DNA of 64,000 nucleotides from Vibrio gangliei. Lineage in GTDB: Bacteria > Pseudomonadota > Gammaproteobacteria > Enterobacterales > Vibrionaceae. The first letter of the stretch is position 1. Each line of letters begins with the position of its first letter. The translations under genes were made by a program, and so were the position numbers. Positions 1 to 8,684 of this stretch are shown piece by piece. Below the pieces are notes generated by a model that was not told the DNA's origin, ran no database searches, and was given only the letters and a program-made list of their open reading frames with translations. Where the stretch lies: assembly GCF_026001925.1 (NCBI RefSeq), contig NZ_AP021869.1, positions 1,426,001 to 1,490,000 on the forward strand. Reading direction: 5' to 3'.

Positions 1-1
1 G

Positions 2-757
2 CCTTGCCCTTCACCACTGTCCGCTTACAAAGCGCTCAAACAAAGTAACCCAAGCCCGTACATGTTCTACATGAAAGATGAGCTCTTTACTTTATTTGGC
101 GCTTCGCCAGAAAGTGCGTTGAAATACGATGCCGACAGCGAACAAATCGAAATTTACCCAATTGCAGGTACTCGCCGTCGTGGTAAAAATGCTGATGGTT
201 CTATCAATTTCGATTTAGACAGCCGAATTGAACTGGAACTGCGCAATGATAAAAAAGAAAACGCTGAACACATGATGCTTGTCGATTTAGCACGTAATGA
301 TGTGGCGCGTATTTCGACTGCAGGCTCTCGCCATGTGGCCGACTTGCTGAAAGTTGATCGCTATAGCCATGTTATGCACTTGGTATCACGCGTGGTTGGT
401 GAACTACGTTGCGATTTGGATGCTCTGCACGCTTATCAAGCTTGTATGAATATGGGCACACTCACTGGCGCGCCAAAAATTCGTGCGATGCAATTAATTC
501 GTGATGTTGAAAAGCAGCGACGCGGTACTTATGGTGGTGCCGTTGGTTACTTAACGGGTGAAGGTGATTTAGATACTTGTATTGTGATTCGCTCAGCTTA
601 CGTTGAAAACGGAATGGCACAAGTTCAAGCCGGCGCTGGTGTGGTATTTGATTCTGACCCGCAATCAGAAGCCGATGAAACACGCGGTAAAGCTCAGGCG
701 GTCATTTCAGCCATTCAAGCTACTCATCAAGTCACATTAAGCGCTCAACAAGGTTAA
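2..757 (+). CDS. trpE: Anthranilate synthase component I, C-terminal part (5' end outside window)
   Basis: TrpE makes anthranilate from chorismate and ammonia, the first committed step of tryptophan synthesis, in complex with TrpG. The frame is open from base 2 with no start inside the window, so the gene is cut by the left edge; the first in-frame ATG (62) is internal. Visible chorismate-binding-fold landmarks are [35 protein letters not shown] and a C-terminal QAGAGVV segment. It ends 10 bp before trpG, fitting a co-transcribed pair. Any trp leader/attenuator would lie upstream of the window. Identity is near certain. Confidence 0.96.
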   Translation, partial: PCPSPLSAYKALKQSNPSPYMFYMKDELFTLFGASPESALKYDADSEQIEIYPIAGTRRRGKNADGSINFDLDSRIELELRNDKKENAEHMMLVDLARNDVARISTAGSRHVADLLKVDRYSHVMHLVSRVVGELRCDLDALHAYQACMNMGTLTGAPKIRAMQLIRDVEKQRRGTYGGAVGYLTGEGDLDTCIVIRSAYVENGMAQVQAGAGVVFDSDPQSEADETRGKAQAVISAIQATHQVTLSAQQG

Positions 758-767
758 GGAAAACATC

Positions 768-1349
768 ATGGCGAATATTATTTTTATTGATAACTTTGAT
801 TCATTTACCTACAACCTTGTTGATCAATTTCGCTCTCTAGGTCATACGGTGACGATTTACCGTAACAACTTAGCAGCAGACTCAATCGAAAAGGCCGTAC
901 TCAAGCTAGATAATCCGGTTGTTGTTTTATCACCTGGCCCTGGCAAACCATCGGACGCCGGCTGCATGCCAGAACTGATTCAACGATTAAAGGGAAAGAT
1001 ACCTATGATTGGTATTTGTCTTGGGCATCAAGCCATTGTTGAAGCCTATGGTGGTAAGGTGTCTGGTGCGGGCGAAATTGTTCATGGTAAGGTGTCAATG
1101 ATGGTGCACGACAATCATCCAACCTATCAAAACCTACCGTCACCCTTTGCTATTGCTCGCTATCATTCATTAGTTGCAACTGAGGTCAGTGATGCACTTA
1201 CGGTTACCGCCGAAGTAAATGGTTTAGTTATGTCGGTCGTTGAAGAAAATCACAAAGTATGTGGTTTCCAATTTCATCCGGAATCCATTATGACCACCTA
1301 TGGCGCAACCTTGTTAGAAAACACCATCAATTGGGCATTAGAGAAATAA
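768..1349 (+). CDS. trpG: Anthranilate synthase component II, glutamine amidotransferase
   Basis: This 193-residue class I glutamine amidotransferase supplies ammonia from glutamine to TrpE. The nucleophile elbow GICLGHQ places the catalytic Cys at residue 84, and FHPES near the C-terminus carries the His170 and Glu172 of the triad. DNFDSFTYN at the N-terminus and the oxyanion-region SPGPG are also present. It is a free-standing TrpG, not fused to TrpD as in E. coli. The start is backed by AAGGAAAACATC just upstream. The 73-bp gap to trpD is filled largely by a tandem repeat, which is unusual for a trp operon. Confidence 0.97.
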   Translation: MANIIFIDNFDSFTYNLVDQFRSLGHTVTIYRNNLAADSIEKAVLKLDNPVVVLSPGPGKPSDAGCMPELIQRLKGKIPMIGICLGHQAIVEAYGGKVSGAGEIVHGKVSMMVHDNHPTYQNLPSPFAIARYHSLVATEVSDALTVTAEVNGLVMSVVEENHKVCGFQFHPESIMTTYGATLLENTINWALEK

Positions 1350-1350
1350 C

Positions 1351-1399
1351 GCCGAGAGCCGAGAGCCGAGAGCCGAGAGCCGAGAGCCGAGAGCCGAGA
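1351..1399 (+). repeat. 7-bp tandem repeat, seven perfect copies of GCCGAGA
   Basis: Seven uninterrupted copies of the heptamer GCCGAGA fill the space between the trpG stop (1347-1349) and the trpD ribosome binding site (AAGGA near 1411). They are followed by a partial GAG. The array is GC-rich and purine-biased, unlike the flanking AT-rich spacer. A perfect simple-sequence repeat of this length is prone to slippage, so copy number may vary between strains. It lies in untranslated mRNA within an operon. Confidence 0.95.
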
Positions 1400-1422
1400 G
1401 AGATTATTACAAGGATTTAATT

Positions 1423-2421
1423 ATGCAAGATATCATCAACAAACTGTATGCCCAGACAGATTTAACCGAGCAAGAAAGTCACGCTCTGTTCGACACCATC
1501 ATTAAAGGTGAAATGGACCCGATTTTACTTGGCGCAGTACTGACTTCACTGAAAATTAAAGGCGAAACACCAGAAGAAATTGCTGGTGCCGCACAGGCAT
1601 TACTCGCTAACGCTGCCTCTTTTCCTGTAATCGAAGGCGAATTTGCCGATATCGTTGGAACCGGTGGTGATGGTTCAAATACCATCAATATTTCTACTAC
1701 CGCAGCATTTGTTGCCGCCGCGTGCGGGGTAAAAATTGCCAAACATGGTAACCGTGGCGTATCCAGTAAATCAGGCTCATCCGATTTATTGGACTCATTT
1801 GGTATCAACCTTGCCATGAGTCCGGAAAAAACCAAATCAGCGGTTGAAGAAATTGGTGTCGCATTCTTGTTCGCTCCGCAATATCACGGTGGTGTGCGTC
1901 ATGCAATGCCAGTACGACAGGCAATGAAAACGCGTACCATTTTTAACGTACTTGGCCCCTTAATTAACCCTGCACGCCCTAAGATAGAGTTGATGGGTGT
2001 CTATGATGAAAGCCTCGTTCGACCTATTGCTGAAACCATGAAAAATATGGGTATGAAACGTGCGGCGGTGGTATTTGGTAGCGGTTTAGATGAAGTGGCC
2101 ATCCATGGTCCAACTCTGGTCAATGAAATTGTAAATGGTGAAATTAAAGAATACACCTTAACGCCTGAAGATTTTGGGGTAAAAACTCACCCGTTAGAGG
2201 CAATTAAAGGTGGCGAACCAGAAGAGAACCGTGCCATTATCACTAAAATCTTAAATGGTGATGGTACCGAAGCGCAGGTTTCTGCTGTCGCTGTCAACGT
2301 CGCTTTACTTTTACGTTTATTTGGCCAAGAAGATCTTAAAGCCAATACCCAAAAAGCGATTGAAGTGATGAATTCAGGCAAAGCTTATCAACTTGTCACT
2401 CAGCTTGCTGCGCACGGATAA
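1423..2421 (+). CDS. trpD: Anthranilate phosphoribosyltransferase
   Basis: TrpD transfers phosphoribose from PRPP to anthranilate, the second step of the pathway. The 332-residue length is typical of monofunctional TrpD. The PRPP-binding glycine-rich loop GTGGDGSNT is at residues 79-87, followed by KHGNRGVSS and GPLINPA, all family signatures. An AAGGATTTAATT ribosome binding site precedes the ATG. The stop codon is embedded in the Shine-Dalgarno of trpCF (TAAGGAG), indicating tight translational coupling downstream. Confidence 0.97.
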   Translation: MQDIINKLYAQTDLTEQESHALFDTIIKGEMDPILLGAVLTSLKIKGETPEEIAGAAQALLANAASFPVIEGEFADIVGTGGDGSNTINISTTAAFVAAACGVKIAKHGNRGVSSKSGSSDLLDSFGINLAMSPEKTKSAVEEIGVAFLFAPQYHGGVRHAMPVRQAMKTRTIFNVLGPLINPARPKIELMGVYDESLVRPIAETMKNMGMKRAAVVFGSGLDEVAIHGPTLVNEIVNGEIKEYTLTPEDFGVKTHPLEAIKGGEPEENRAIITKILNGDGTEAQVSAVAVNVALLLRLFGQEDLKANTQKAIEVMNSGKAYQLVTQLAAHG

Positions 2422-2431
2422 GGAGAATCAA

Positions 2432-3817
2432 TTGGAAACCGTATTAGCAAAAATTGTTGCCGATAAACGCATTTGGGTCGAAGAGCGCAAAAAGCAACAA
2501 CCATTAGAAACATTCAAAGACGCCTTAACGCCGAGTGATCGTGATTTTTATCAAGCACTCAGCACGGGTAAAACCGAGTTCATCTTAGAATGTAAAAAAG
2601 CGTCCCCATCTAAAGGTTTGATTCGTGATGACTTTAACCTTGATTACATTGCTTCGGTCTATGCTCGTCATGCCAGCGCAATTTCTGTTTTAACCGACAG
2701 CAAATATTTCCAAGGTGAGTTCGAGTTTCTTCCTCAAGTCAGAAAGCACGTAACCCAACCTGTATTATGTAAAGATTTTATGGTGGATGAATACCAAGTC
2801 TACCTTGCTCGTCATTATCAAGCGGATGCCATTCTTCTCATGCTGTCTGTATTGAACGACGACGAATATCTGCACCTAGCAGAGGTTGCTCGCTCATTGA
2901 AGCTAGGCTATTTAACCGAAGTCAGCAATGAAGAAGAATTAGAACGTGCGATGGCTTTGAAAGCGCCTGTCGTAGGAATTAACAACCGCAATCTACGCGA
3001 TCTTTCTATCACATTAGAACGCACCAAAGAATTAGCGCCTCGCCTACCAGAAGGCACAGTGGTGATTTCTGAATCAGGTATTCACAATCATCAACAAGTG
3101 AAAGAGCTGTCCAAATTTGCCAACGGTTTCTTAATTGGCAGTTCTTTGATGTCGGAAGACAATTTAGAGCTGGCGGTACGCCGTGTGATCTTAGGTGAGA
3201 ACAAAGTATGTGGCCTTACCCACCCCGATCATGCAAACCTAGCTTACCAGTCTGGCAGCGTGTATGGTGGACTTATCTTTGCAGCGAAGTCTAAGCGTAA
3301 GGTCAGTGTAGAAGACGCTCGTTTAATTATGAGTGGTGCGCCATTGCATTATGTCGGCGTGTTTCAAAATCAATCCATGGATGAAGTGGCGCAAATCGCG
3401 AATCAACTCGGGCTTGCAGCGGTTCAACTTCATGGTAATGAAAACCAGGCAGATGTGAATCAGCTCCGTACGTTATTACATAAAAGTGTCAAAATTTGGA
3501 AAGCCTACGGCGTCAGTGATGCACTACCAACACTGTTCGATAAACATATAGACAAACACCTACTGGACTCAAAAGTAGGTAATCAATCAGGAGGAACAGG
3601 GATGAGTTTTGATTGGAACCTGTTAGATAAAGGCAATACCTCAACAAGCCACCGCCAAAACATTATGCTCGCAGGTGGATTATCCCCTGACAATATTGCG
3701 CAAGCCGGTGAACTCGGTTGTATTGGCCTTGACCTAAATTCTGGTGTTGAAAGTGAGCCAGGAATTAAAGACGCAGGCAAACTCAAAGCCGCGTTTGAAG
3801 CATTACGAAATTATTAA
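2432..3817 (+). CDS. trpCF: Bifunctional indole-3-glycerol phosphate synthase / phosphoribosylanthranilate isomerase, TTG start
   Basis: Two TIM-barrel enzymes are fused. The N-terminal half is indole-3-glycerol phosphate synthase (ECKKASPSKG, LCKDFM, GINNRNL, ISESGI). The C-terminal half is phosphoribosylanthranilate isomerase (VCGLTHPDHA, GVFQNQ, QLHGNE, LAGGLSPDNI). An upstream ATG at 2393 exists but lies inside trpD. I chose TTG at 2432 because AAGGAG sits 6 bp before it and the N-terminus then reads LETVLAKIVADK, matching TrpC of enteric bacteria. Predicted length is 461 residues, close to the usual 453. Confidence 0.95.
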   Translation: METVLAKIVADKRIWVEERKKQQPLETFKDALTPSDRDFYQALSTGKTEFILECKKASPSKGLIRDDFNLDYIASVYARHASAISVLTDSKYFQGEFEFLPQVRKHVTQPVLCKDFMVDEYQVYLARHYQADAILLMLSVLNDDEYLHLAEVARSLKLGYLTEVSNEEELERAMALKAPVVGINNRNLRDLSITLERTKELAPRLPEGTVVISESGIHNHQQVKELSKFANGFLIGSSLMSEDNLELAVRRVILGENKVCGLTHPDHANLAYQSGSVYGGLIFAAKSKRKVSVEDARLIMSGAPLHYVGVFQNQSMDEVAQIANQLGLAAVQLHGNENQADVNQLRTLLHKSVKIWKAYGVSDALPTLFDKHIDKHLLDSKVGNQSGGTGMSFDWNLLDKGNTSTSHRQNIMLAGGLSPDNIAQAGELGCIGLDLNSGVESEPGIKDAGKLKAAFEALRNY

Positions 3818-3866
3818 TCTATTGAAGAGATTTCACCTTCAATAGAAACAAAAAAGGATTAGATAT

Positions 3867-5057
3867 ATGGCAAAGTTAAATGCCTATTTTGGTGAGTTTG
3901 GTGGGCAATACGTTCCACAGATATTAGTGCCAGCACTGGATCAATTAGAACAAGCATTTATTGATGCTCAGCAAGACCCTGAATTTCAAGCTGAGTTTAT
4001 GGGTCTGTTGCAAGAGTACGCAGGCCGCCCGACGGCATTAACCTTATGTCGTAATATGACAAAAGGCACCAAAACCAAATTGTATTTAAAGCGCGAAGAC
4101 CTACTGCACGGTGGTGCGCACAAAACCAACCAAGTTCTTGGCCAAGCCTTACTCGCCAAACGCATGGGCAAAAAAGAAATCATTGCTGAAACCGGTGCGG
4201 GTCAACACGGCGTAGCCACGGCACTGGCTTGTGCGTTACTGGACTTAAAATGCCGCGTTTATATGGGCGCCAAAGATGTTGAGCGTCAAAGCCCGAATGT
4301 ATTTCGCATGAAACTCATGGGCGCTGAAGTGATCCCTGTTCATTCTGGCTCTGCCACCTTAAAAGATGCCTGTAACGAAGCACTACGTGACTGGTCTGCT
4401 AGCTATGAAGAAGCGCACTATTTATTAGGTACGGCTGCTGGCCCTCACCCATTCCCAACCATTGTGCGTGAATTCCAACGCATGATTGGCGAAGAAACCA
4501 AAAACCAAATTTTAGCTCGTGAAGGGTGTCTGCCGGATGCGGTCATTGCTTGCGTCGGCGGTGGTTCAAACGCGATTGGTATGTTTGCCGATTTCATCCC
4601 AGATAAAGAAGTCGGCCTAATCGGCGTTGAACCTGCTGGTCTTGGCATTGATACCGACCAACACGGCGCGCCACTCAAACACGGCAAAACCGGCATCTTC
4701 TTTGGTATGAAATCGCCGTTAATGCAAGATGAACATGGCCAAATCGAAGAATCCTACTCTGTCTCTGCTGGCTTAGACTTCCCATCAGTCGGCCCTCAGC
4801 ATGCCTTCTTAAATGCAACGGGCCGCGCAGAATATGTATCAATCACCGATGATGAAGCGCTGGATGCGTTCCAGAACCTAGCCTCTCATGAAGGCATTAT
4901 TCCCGCGTTGGAATCTTCCCATGCCTTAGCTTACGCGCTAAAAATGGCTTATGACAATCCAGAAAAAGAACAGCTACTGGTGGTTAACTTATCTGGCCGT
5001 GGCGATAAAGACATCTTCACCGTCCACAAAATTTTAGAAGAGAAGGGAGCGATATAA
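3867..5057 (+). CDS. trpB: Tryptophan synthase beta chain
   Basis: TrpB condenses indole with serine in the PLP-dependent half of tryptophan synthase. The PLP Schiff-base lysine is Lys86 in GGAHKTNQ, and the phosphate-binding loop GGGSNAIG is present further on. The 396-residue length fits the family. AAAAAGGATTAG gives a clear ribosome binding site. The stop overlaps the trpA start by one base (TAATG), the standard arrangement for equimolar TrpB and TrpA. Confidence 0.98.
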   Translation: MAKLNAYFGEFGGQYVPQILVPALDQLEQAFIDAQQDPEFQAEFMGLLQEYAGRPTALTLCRNMTKGTKTKLYLKREDLLHGGAHKTNQVLGQALLAKRMGKKEIIAETGAGQHGVATALACALLDLKCRVYMGAKDVERQSPNVFRMKLMGAEVIPVHSGSATLKDACNEALRDWSASYEEAHYLLGTAAGPHPFPTIVREFQRMIGEETKNQILAREGCLPDAVIACVGGGSNAIGMFADFIPDKEVGLIGVEPAGLGIDTDQHGAPLKHGKTGIFFGMKSPLMQDEHGQIEESYSVSAGLDFPSVGPQHAFLNATGRAEYVSITDDEALDAFQNLASHEGIIPALESSHALAYALKMAYDNPEKEQLLVVNLSGRGDKDIFTVHKILEEKGAI

Positions 5058-5878
5058 TGACACAGACCAACTCAACTCGTTATTCAGCGCTCTTTGCTAC
5101 GCTAAAAGAAAAAAACCAAGGCGCATTTGTTCCTTTCGTGACGATTGGCGATCCGAACCCTGAACAATCTCTTGCGATCATGAAAACCTTGATTGCAGCA
5201 GGCGCCGATGCGCTTGAACTGGGTTTCCCGTTTTCCGATCCCCTTGCCGATGGCCCAACCATTCAAGGTGCAAACATTCGCGCGTTAGATTCAGGTACTA
5301 CCCCAGATATTTGTTTCGACTTGATAGCGCAAATTCGTGCGGAAAATCCTGATTTACCTATAGGTTTATTAGTTTACGCTAACCTTGTTTACGCACGCGG
5401 TATTGATAATTTCTACGCTCGTTGCCAACAAGCTGGTGTAGACTCAGTCCTGATTGCCGATGTACCAACTGGTGAAAGTGCCCCATTTAATCAAGCAGCG
5501 AAAGCTCACGGTATTGATGCGATCTTCATTGCACCACCAACGGCTAATGAAGAAACGCTGCAAGATGTGGCCTCATTAGGTGGTGGTTATACTTATCTGC
5601 TTTCTCGCGCGGGTGTAACTGGCGCTGAAACCAAAGCAAACATGCCAGTAGGCGCTTTGCTTGAACGTTTAAACCAGTTTGATGCACCACCCGCTTTACT
5701 GGGTTTTGGTATTTCTGAACCTAGCCAAGTTCGTGAAGCCATTCAAGCAGGTGCAGCTGGTGCAATCTCTGGTTCAGCGGTAGTAAAAATCATCGAGAAT
5801 AATAAAGAGCAACCTGAAAGCATGCTAAAAGAACTGCATAATTTCATCAGCTCAATGAAACAAGCAACGCAACTGTAA
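5057..5878 (+). CDS. trpA: Tryptophan synthase alpha chain
   Basis: TrpA cleaves indole-3-glycerol phosphate and channels indole to TrpB. The catalytic residues are visible as Glu54 ([11 protein letters not shown]) and Asp65 (LADGPT). The phosphate-binding GFGIS segment lies near the C-terminus. The 273-residue length is normal. It is the last gene of the operon and is followed by a strong terminator. Confidence 0.98.
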   Translation: MTQTNSTRYSALFATLKEKNQGAFVPFVTIGDPNPEQSLAIMKTLIAAGADALELGFPFSDPLADGPTIQGANIRALDSGTTPDICFDLIAQIRAENPDLPIGLLVYANLVYARGIDNFYARCQQAGVDSVLIADVPTGESAPFNQAAKAHGIDAIFIAPPTANEETLQDVASLGGGYTYLLSRAGVTGAETKANMPVGALLERLNQFDAPPALLGFGISEPSQVREAIQAGAAGAISGSAVVKIIENNKEQPESMLKELHNFISSMKQATQL

Positions 5879-5902
5879 TCTCACAAGACACTCAGTCATA
5901 CA

Positions 5903-5934
5903 GCCAGTGATTCTCGGTAATCACTGGCTTTTTT
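5903..5934 (+). terminator. Rho-independent terminator of the trp operon
   Basis: A perfect 10-bp stem (GCCAGTGATT at 5903-5912 pairing with 5919-5928) with a 6-nt loop is followed by six T. It lies 25 bp after the trpA stop. Confidence 0.92.
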
Positions 5935-6011
5935 GTAGCAAAACATCTCTAAACGGTTTTCATTTTGCTCTAATTGGTTAGACTGACCACCTTAATGATT
6001 TATCATTCGTG

Positions 6012-6044
6012 GATTGCTTGTAACACGCATAGTTCCAAGCAATC
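6012..6044. other. 9-bp inverted repeat upstream of yciB
   Basis: GATTGCTTG (6012-6020) and CAAGCAATC (6036-6044) form an inverted repeat in the 216-bp gap between trpA and yciB, about 50 bp before the yciB start. There is no T-run, so it is not an obvious terminator. It could be an operator or a 5' UTR hairpin. I see no other strong signal in this gap. Confidence 0.4.
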
Positions 6045-6094
6045 ATTAATGACTGATTAAAATTGAAATTACCTAATAAATTAAATGGTCACGC

Positions 6095-6631
6095 ATGAAG
6101 CAACTTATTGATTTTATTCCACTGGTTATCTTTTTCTTTCTTTACAAAAGCTACGATATTTATGTTGCAACAGGCGCGTTAATTGTCGCTACCGCTATTC
6201 AAGTTGCCGTCACTTACGCGCTGTACAAGAAAGTAGAAAAAATGCAACTCGTCACATTTGCTATCGTGGCAATATTTGGCGGTATGACGCTTTTCTTCCA
6301 TAACGATAACTTTATCAAATGGAAAGTCACCATCATCTACGCCCTATTTGCTGTCGGTTTACTGATTTCAGATTTCTTAGGCAAACCGGTGATCAAAGGT
6401 ATGCTTAGTAAAGAAATAACGGTTCCCGATGTGATTTGGAAACGAATCAACCTGGCTTGGGTCGGATTCTTCGCTGTTTGTGCCCTATTGAATATCTACG
6501 TGGCTTATGAACTGCCACTCGATGTGTGGGTAAACTTTAAAGTGTTTGGGTTGTTAATCGCGACTTTTGCTTTCACAATTCTTTCTGGCATTTATGTTTA
6601 CAAGCACATGCCAAAAGAAAATGAAGAATAA
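6095..6631 (+). CDS. yciB: Inner-membrane septation/cell-envelope protein YciB (IspZ family)
   Basis: The 178-residue protein is very hydrophobic with about five membrane segments and matches the YciB/intracellular septation protein A family (start [14 protein letters not shown], then [19 protein letters not shown]). Family members interact with division and elongation machinery in the inner membrane. Its place after trpA and before yciA is the usual gammaproteobacterial order. The ribosome binding site is weak. Its probable terminator seems to be split by a MITE-like element. Confidence 0.9.
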   Translation: MKQLIDFIPLVIFFFLYKSYDIYVATGALIVATAIQVAVTYALYKKVEKMQLVTFAIVAIFGGMTLFFHNDNFIKWKVTIIYALFAVGLLISDFLGKPVIKGMLSKEITVPDVIWKRINLAWVGFFAVCALLNIYVAYELPLDVWVNFKVFGLLIATFAFTILSGIYVYKHMPKENEE

Positions 6632-6675
6632 CTGAACAAACTATCAGCGCTTGTGCTGCTTAATAGTTGATTGTG

Positions 6676-6984
6676 ATTCCATTGCTGTCATAATTTACAA
6701 GGGCGTGTTTGTCTTCCGTGATTAAATTTTGTTCGAGGTAAAAGCGTTTTAGGCGAGGCAAGTCGATTGTAGCCTAGTTATTCTAAGTAAATGAGACTTA
6801 ACGAAGAATAAAACGCTTTTAGCCGAACCCTTCGGGCAGCGTTTGTTGGGTATTTGTACTGCGTTATCGGCTCCTCGTGTAGGCTAGCTACACCACGGAG
6901 CCTCTGCCTTGTTCAAATACCCAACAATTCGCTGCAAAAGCAATCACGAAAGATAAACACGCCCTATAGCAATGGAATTTTTTA
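6676..6984. mobile_element. MITE-like inverted-repeat element (apparently inserted in the yciB terminator loop)
   Basis: The 372-bp gap holds a non-coding element with imperfect terminal inverted repeats of about 24 bp: AGGGCGTGTTTGTCTTCCGT on the left (about 6700-6723) and its near complement at about 6942-6965. Nested internal hairpins are visible: TTGTTGGGTATTTG/CAAATACCCAACAA, GGCTCC...GGAGCC around a TAGCTA centre, and AAAGCGTTTTA/TAAAACGCTTT. Outside these lie ATTCCATTGCT (6676-6686) and AGCAATGGAAT plus a T-run (6968-6984), which together look like a terminator stem interrupted by the element. I recall similar non-autonomous repeats in other Vibrio genomes. No transposase is encoded. 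Confidence 0.8.
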
Positions 6985-7003
6985 TTTAGGATAGCTAATA
7001 CTT

Positions 7004-7405
7004 ATGAGCACCCCAACAATGAATGCACCGCGTGGTTCAATGATTCTTCGTACGCTCGCTATGCCAGCCGACACTAATGCCAATGGCGATATTTTTGGTG
7101 GTTGGATCATGTCTCAACTCGATTTGGCCGGTGCCATTCTTGCAAAAGAGATTTCTAATAGCCGTGTAGTGACGATTTCTGTCTCAAGTATTACCTTCAA
7201 ACAACCGGTCAAAGTGGGTGATGTGGTTTGTTGCTATGGCGAATGTGTCAAGATTGGTCGTACCTCAATGTCTATCGAGCTTGAGGTTTGGGTAAAATCT
7301 GTCAGCCATGAAGGCGTGGGAGAAAAGAACAAAGTTTGCGAAGCGACCTTTAACTATGTTGCTATTGATGCTGAAGGTAAACCCCGCCCTGTAAAACCAG
7401 AATAA
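7004..7405 (+). CDS. yciA: Acyl-CoA thioester hydrolase YciA
   Basis: This 133-residue hot-dog fold thioesterase hydrolyses acyl-CoA to free acid and CoA in the cytoplasm. Family signatures are the start MILRTLAMPADTNANGDIFG (catalytic Asn-Gly-Asp segment), GGWIMSQLD and VTISVSSITFKQPVKVGDVV. Length matches E. coli YciA (132). The start lies only about 25 bp from the right end of the MITE-like element, so its promoter or 5' UTR may be partly element-derived. The ribosome binding site is weak. Confidence 0.94.
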   Translation: MSTPTMNAPRGSMILRTLAMPADTNANGDIFGGWIMSQLDLAGAILAKEISNSRVVTISVSSITFKQPVKVGDVVCCYGECVKIGRTSMSIELEVWVKSVSHEGVGEKNKVCEATFNYVAIDAEGKPRPVKPE

Positions 7406-7440
7406 TATCGTCATATCGATGCGATAAATCACGCAGAATC

Positions 7441-7488
7441 TGGCTACCTCACACGCTTTTGACGTGAAAAGGTAGCCATCTTTTTTTT
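7441..7488 (+). terminator. Rho-independent terminator after yciA
   Basis: TGGCTACC (7441-7448) pairs with GGTAGCCA (7471-7478), with an inner ACG/CGT extension, followed by eight T at 7481-7488. It separates yciA from yciI. Confidence 0.9.
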
Positions 7489-7544
7489 AGCCAAGTATAT
7501 TAACCTGACTATCCCTCCCTAATTCGATATAAAGGATATTTCCG

Positions 7545-7844
7545 ATGTGGTATGTGATTTTTTCTCAGGATGTAGAAGACTCTCTTGAAAAACGTATGAG
7601 TGTTCGTGAGCGTCATCTTGCTCGTTTAGTTGCCTTAAAAGATGAAGGTCGTCTTCTGGTTGCTGGGCCAATGCCAGCCATTGATTCAGAAAACCCTGGT
7701 GAAGCTGGCTTTACTGGCTCCACAGTTATTGCCGACTTCCCTTCGCTGGCAGAGGCACAAGCATGGGCAGACGCTGATCCTTATATCGAAGCCGGTGTTT
7801 ACGATAACGTGATCGTCAAACCTTTCAAAAAAGTATTGCCATAA
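7545..7844 (+). CDS. yciI: YciI-family protein (YCII domain)
   Basis: This 99-residue protein has a ferredoxin-like alpha-beta barrel YCII domain. It shows MWYVIFSQD at the start, the conserved [18 protein letters not shown] region with His24 and Asp33 (putative acid/base pair of the family), and a C-terminal [22 protein letters not shown]. The biochemical role is not established; some relatives are dehalogenase-like. AAAGGATATTTCCG precedes the start. It ends 2 bp before the lipoprotein gene, so the two are probably co-transcribed. Confidence 0.9.
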   Translation: MWYVIFSQDVEDSLEKRMSVRERHLARLVALKDEGRLLVAGPMPAIDSENPGEAGFTGSTVIADFPSLAEAQAWADADPYIEAGVYDNVIVKPFKKVLP

Positions 7845-7846
7845 GG

Positions 7847-8245
7847 ATGAGCATGTCTGTTAAAACTCCCCTACTGACCTTATTTACTGCTGCTATTTTA
7901 GCTGGCTGTGCATCAAGCCCTAGTGAAGTAGAAATGATGGCAGATCATCGTGCCAGTGTTATCGAAGCCGGTCTGCCATATAAAGTTGGCCCCTTAAACG
8001 TCATGAGTGCCAAATCCAGCGGAAACATGGTTAATATCTTAATGATTTATAACAGTACCGGCACCGTCGCACCTAGTGCTTTGGTTGATGCCAGTGTGAA
8101 AACCTACTGTAAAAGTAATGAAGTTCGCTCTGTACTCAAAAAAGGTGTGGTTTATCACCTCACAGTACGCAGTGAGCGTGGCAAAATGCTGGTCGATCAA
8201 AATGTCAGCGAACAAACTTGTACTGATTTAGAAGATGCCAGCTAG
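7847..8245 (+). CDS. Lipoprotein, probable GspS-beta/AspS-type secretin pilotin
   Basis: A signal peptide ends in the lipobox LAGC with the lipidated Cys at residue 21 (counting from the first Met). The ~110-residue mature part carries two further cysteines, consistent with the single disulfide of GspS-beta pilotins. The pattern RASVIEAGLP...VGPLN...NMVNILMIYN resembles Vibrio GspS-beta as I remember it. Such pilotins escort the type II secretion secretin to the outer membrane. No gsp genes lie nearby, which is usual for this family. ATG at 7853 (MSVKTP) is an alternative start nearer the GGATGAGC Shine-Dalgarno. Function is inferred by pattern recall. Confidence 0.65.
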   Translation: MSMSVKTPLLTLFTAAILAGCASSPSEVEMMADHRASVIEAGLPYKVGPLNVMSAKSSGNMVNILMIYNSTGTVAPSALVDASVKTYCKSNEVRSVLKKGVVYHLTVRSERGKMLVDQNVSEQTCTDLEDAS

Positions 8246-8280
8246 GCTTTCAGGCATTTCAAATATAAATAATCACTAAC

Positions 8281-8322
8281 AAAAACGTCCTAACGAATCA
8301 CTTCATTAGGACGTTTTTCTTT
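8281..8322. terminator. Bidirectional terminator between the lipoprotein and zinc-ribbon genes
   Basis: A 13-bp stem (AAAAACGTCCTAA at 8281-8293 with 8306-8318) has a 12-nt loop and flanking A and T runs, so it can serve both convergent genes. Confidence 0.88.
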
Positions 8323-8348
8323 TCTGCTATTTATTCACGTTAATGGTT

Positions 8349-8558
8349 TTAAATATCGTGAACAAAATCGATCAGTAGCGGCAGGCCGTAAGTCCAGAAG
8401 GCATACACACCCCCAACAATCACCGCGATCCAAAAAATATAACTAAGGGCTTTGAACTTTACTTTGCTATTAAACGGGTCCGGCTCTCCACAATTTGGAC
8501 AAGCATAAGCACGTTTAGAAATCGATTTTTCACAAATTGGGCATTGAGCTAATGGCAT
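8349..8558 (-). CDS. Small zinc-ribbon membrane protein
   Basis: The 69-residue protein has an N-terminal zinc ribbon (CPICEKSISKRAYACPNCG, two CxxC pairs at residues 6-9 and 20-23) and one C-terminal membrane segment (about 39-61). The layout matches the zinc-ribbon-domain family of small membrane proteins of unknown role. It is monocistronic, convergent with the lipoprotein gene. Confidence 0.75.
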   Translation of the reverse strand: MPLAQCPICEKSISKRAYACPNCGEPDPFNSKVKFKALSYIFWIAVIVGGVYAFWTYGLPLLIDFVHDI

Positions 8559-8684
8559 ACCGTCACATCCTTGATGTCAATAGATTGATTTAATCATGCA
8601 TCATAATGAGACAATATGCCAAACAATATCTTTAAATTAATTGATATTTCATACAGTTATTAATGAAACTATATGTATGTGGCA

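Noticed and set aside
2393..2431. ATG start of trpCF at 2393
   Set aside because: It would overlap trpD by 29 bp without a ribosome binding site; TTG 2432 has AAGGAG at the right distance and gives the normal TrpC N-terminus.
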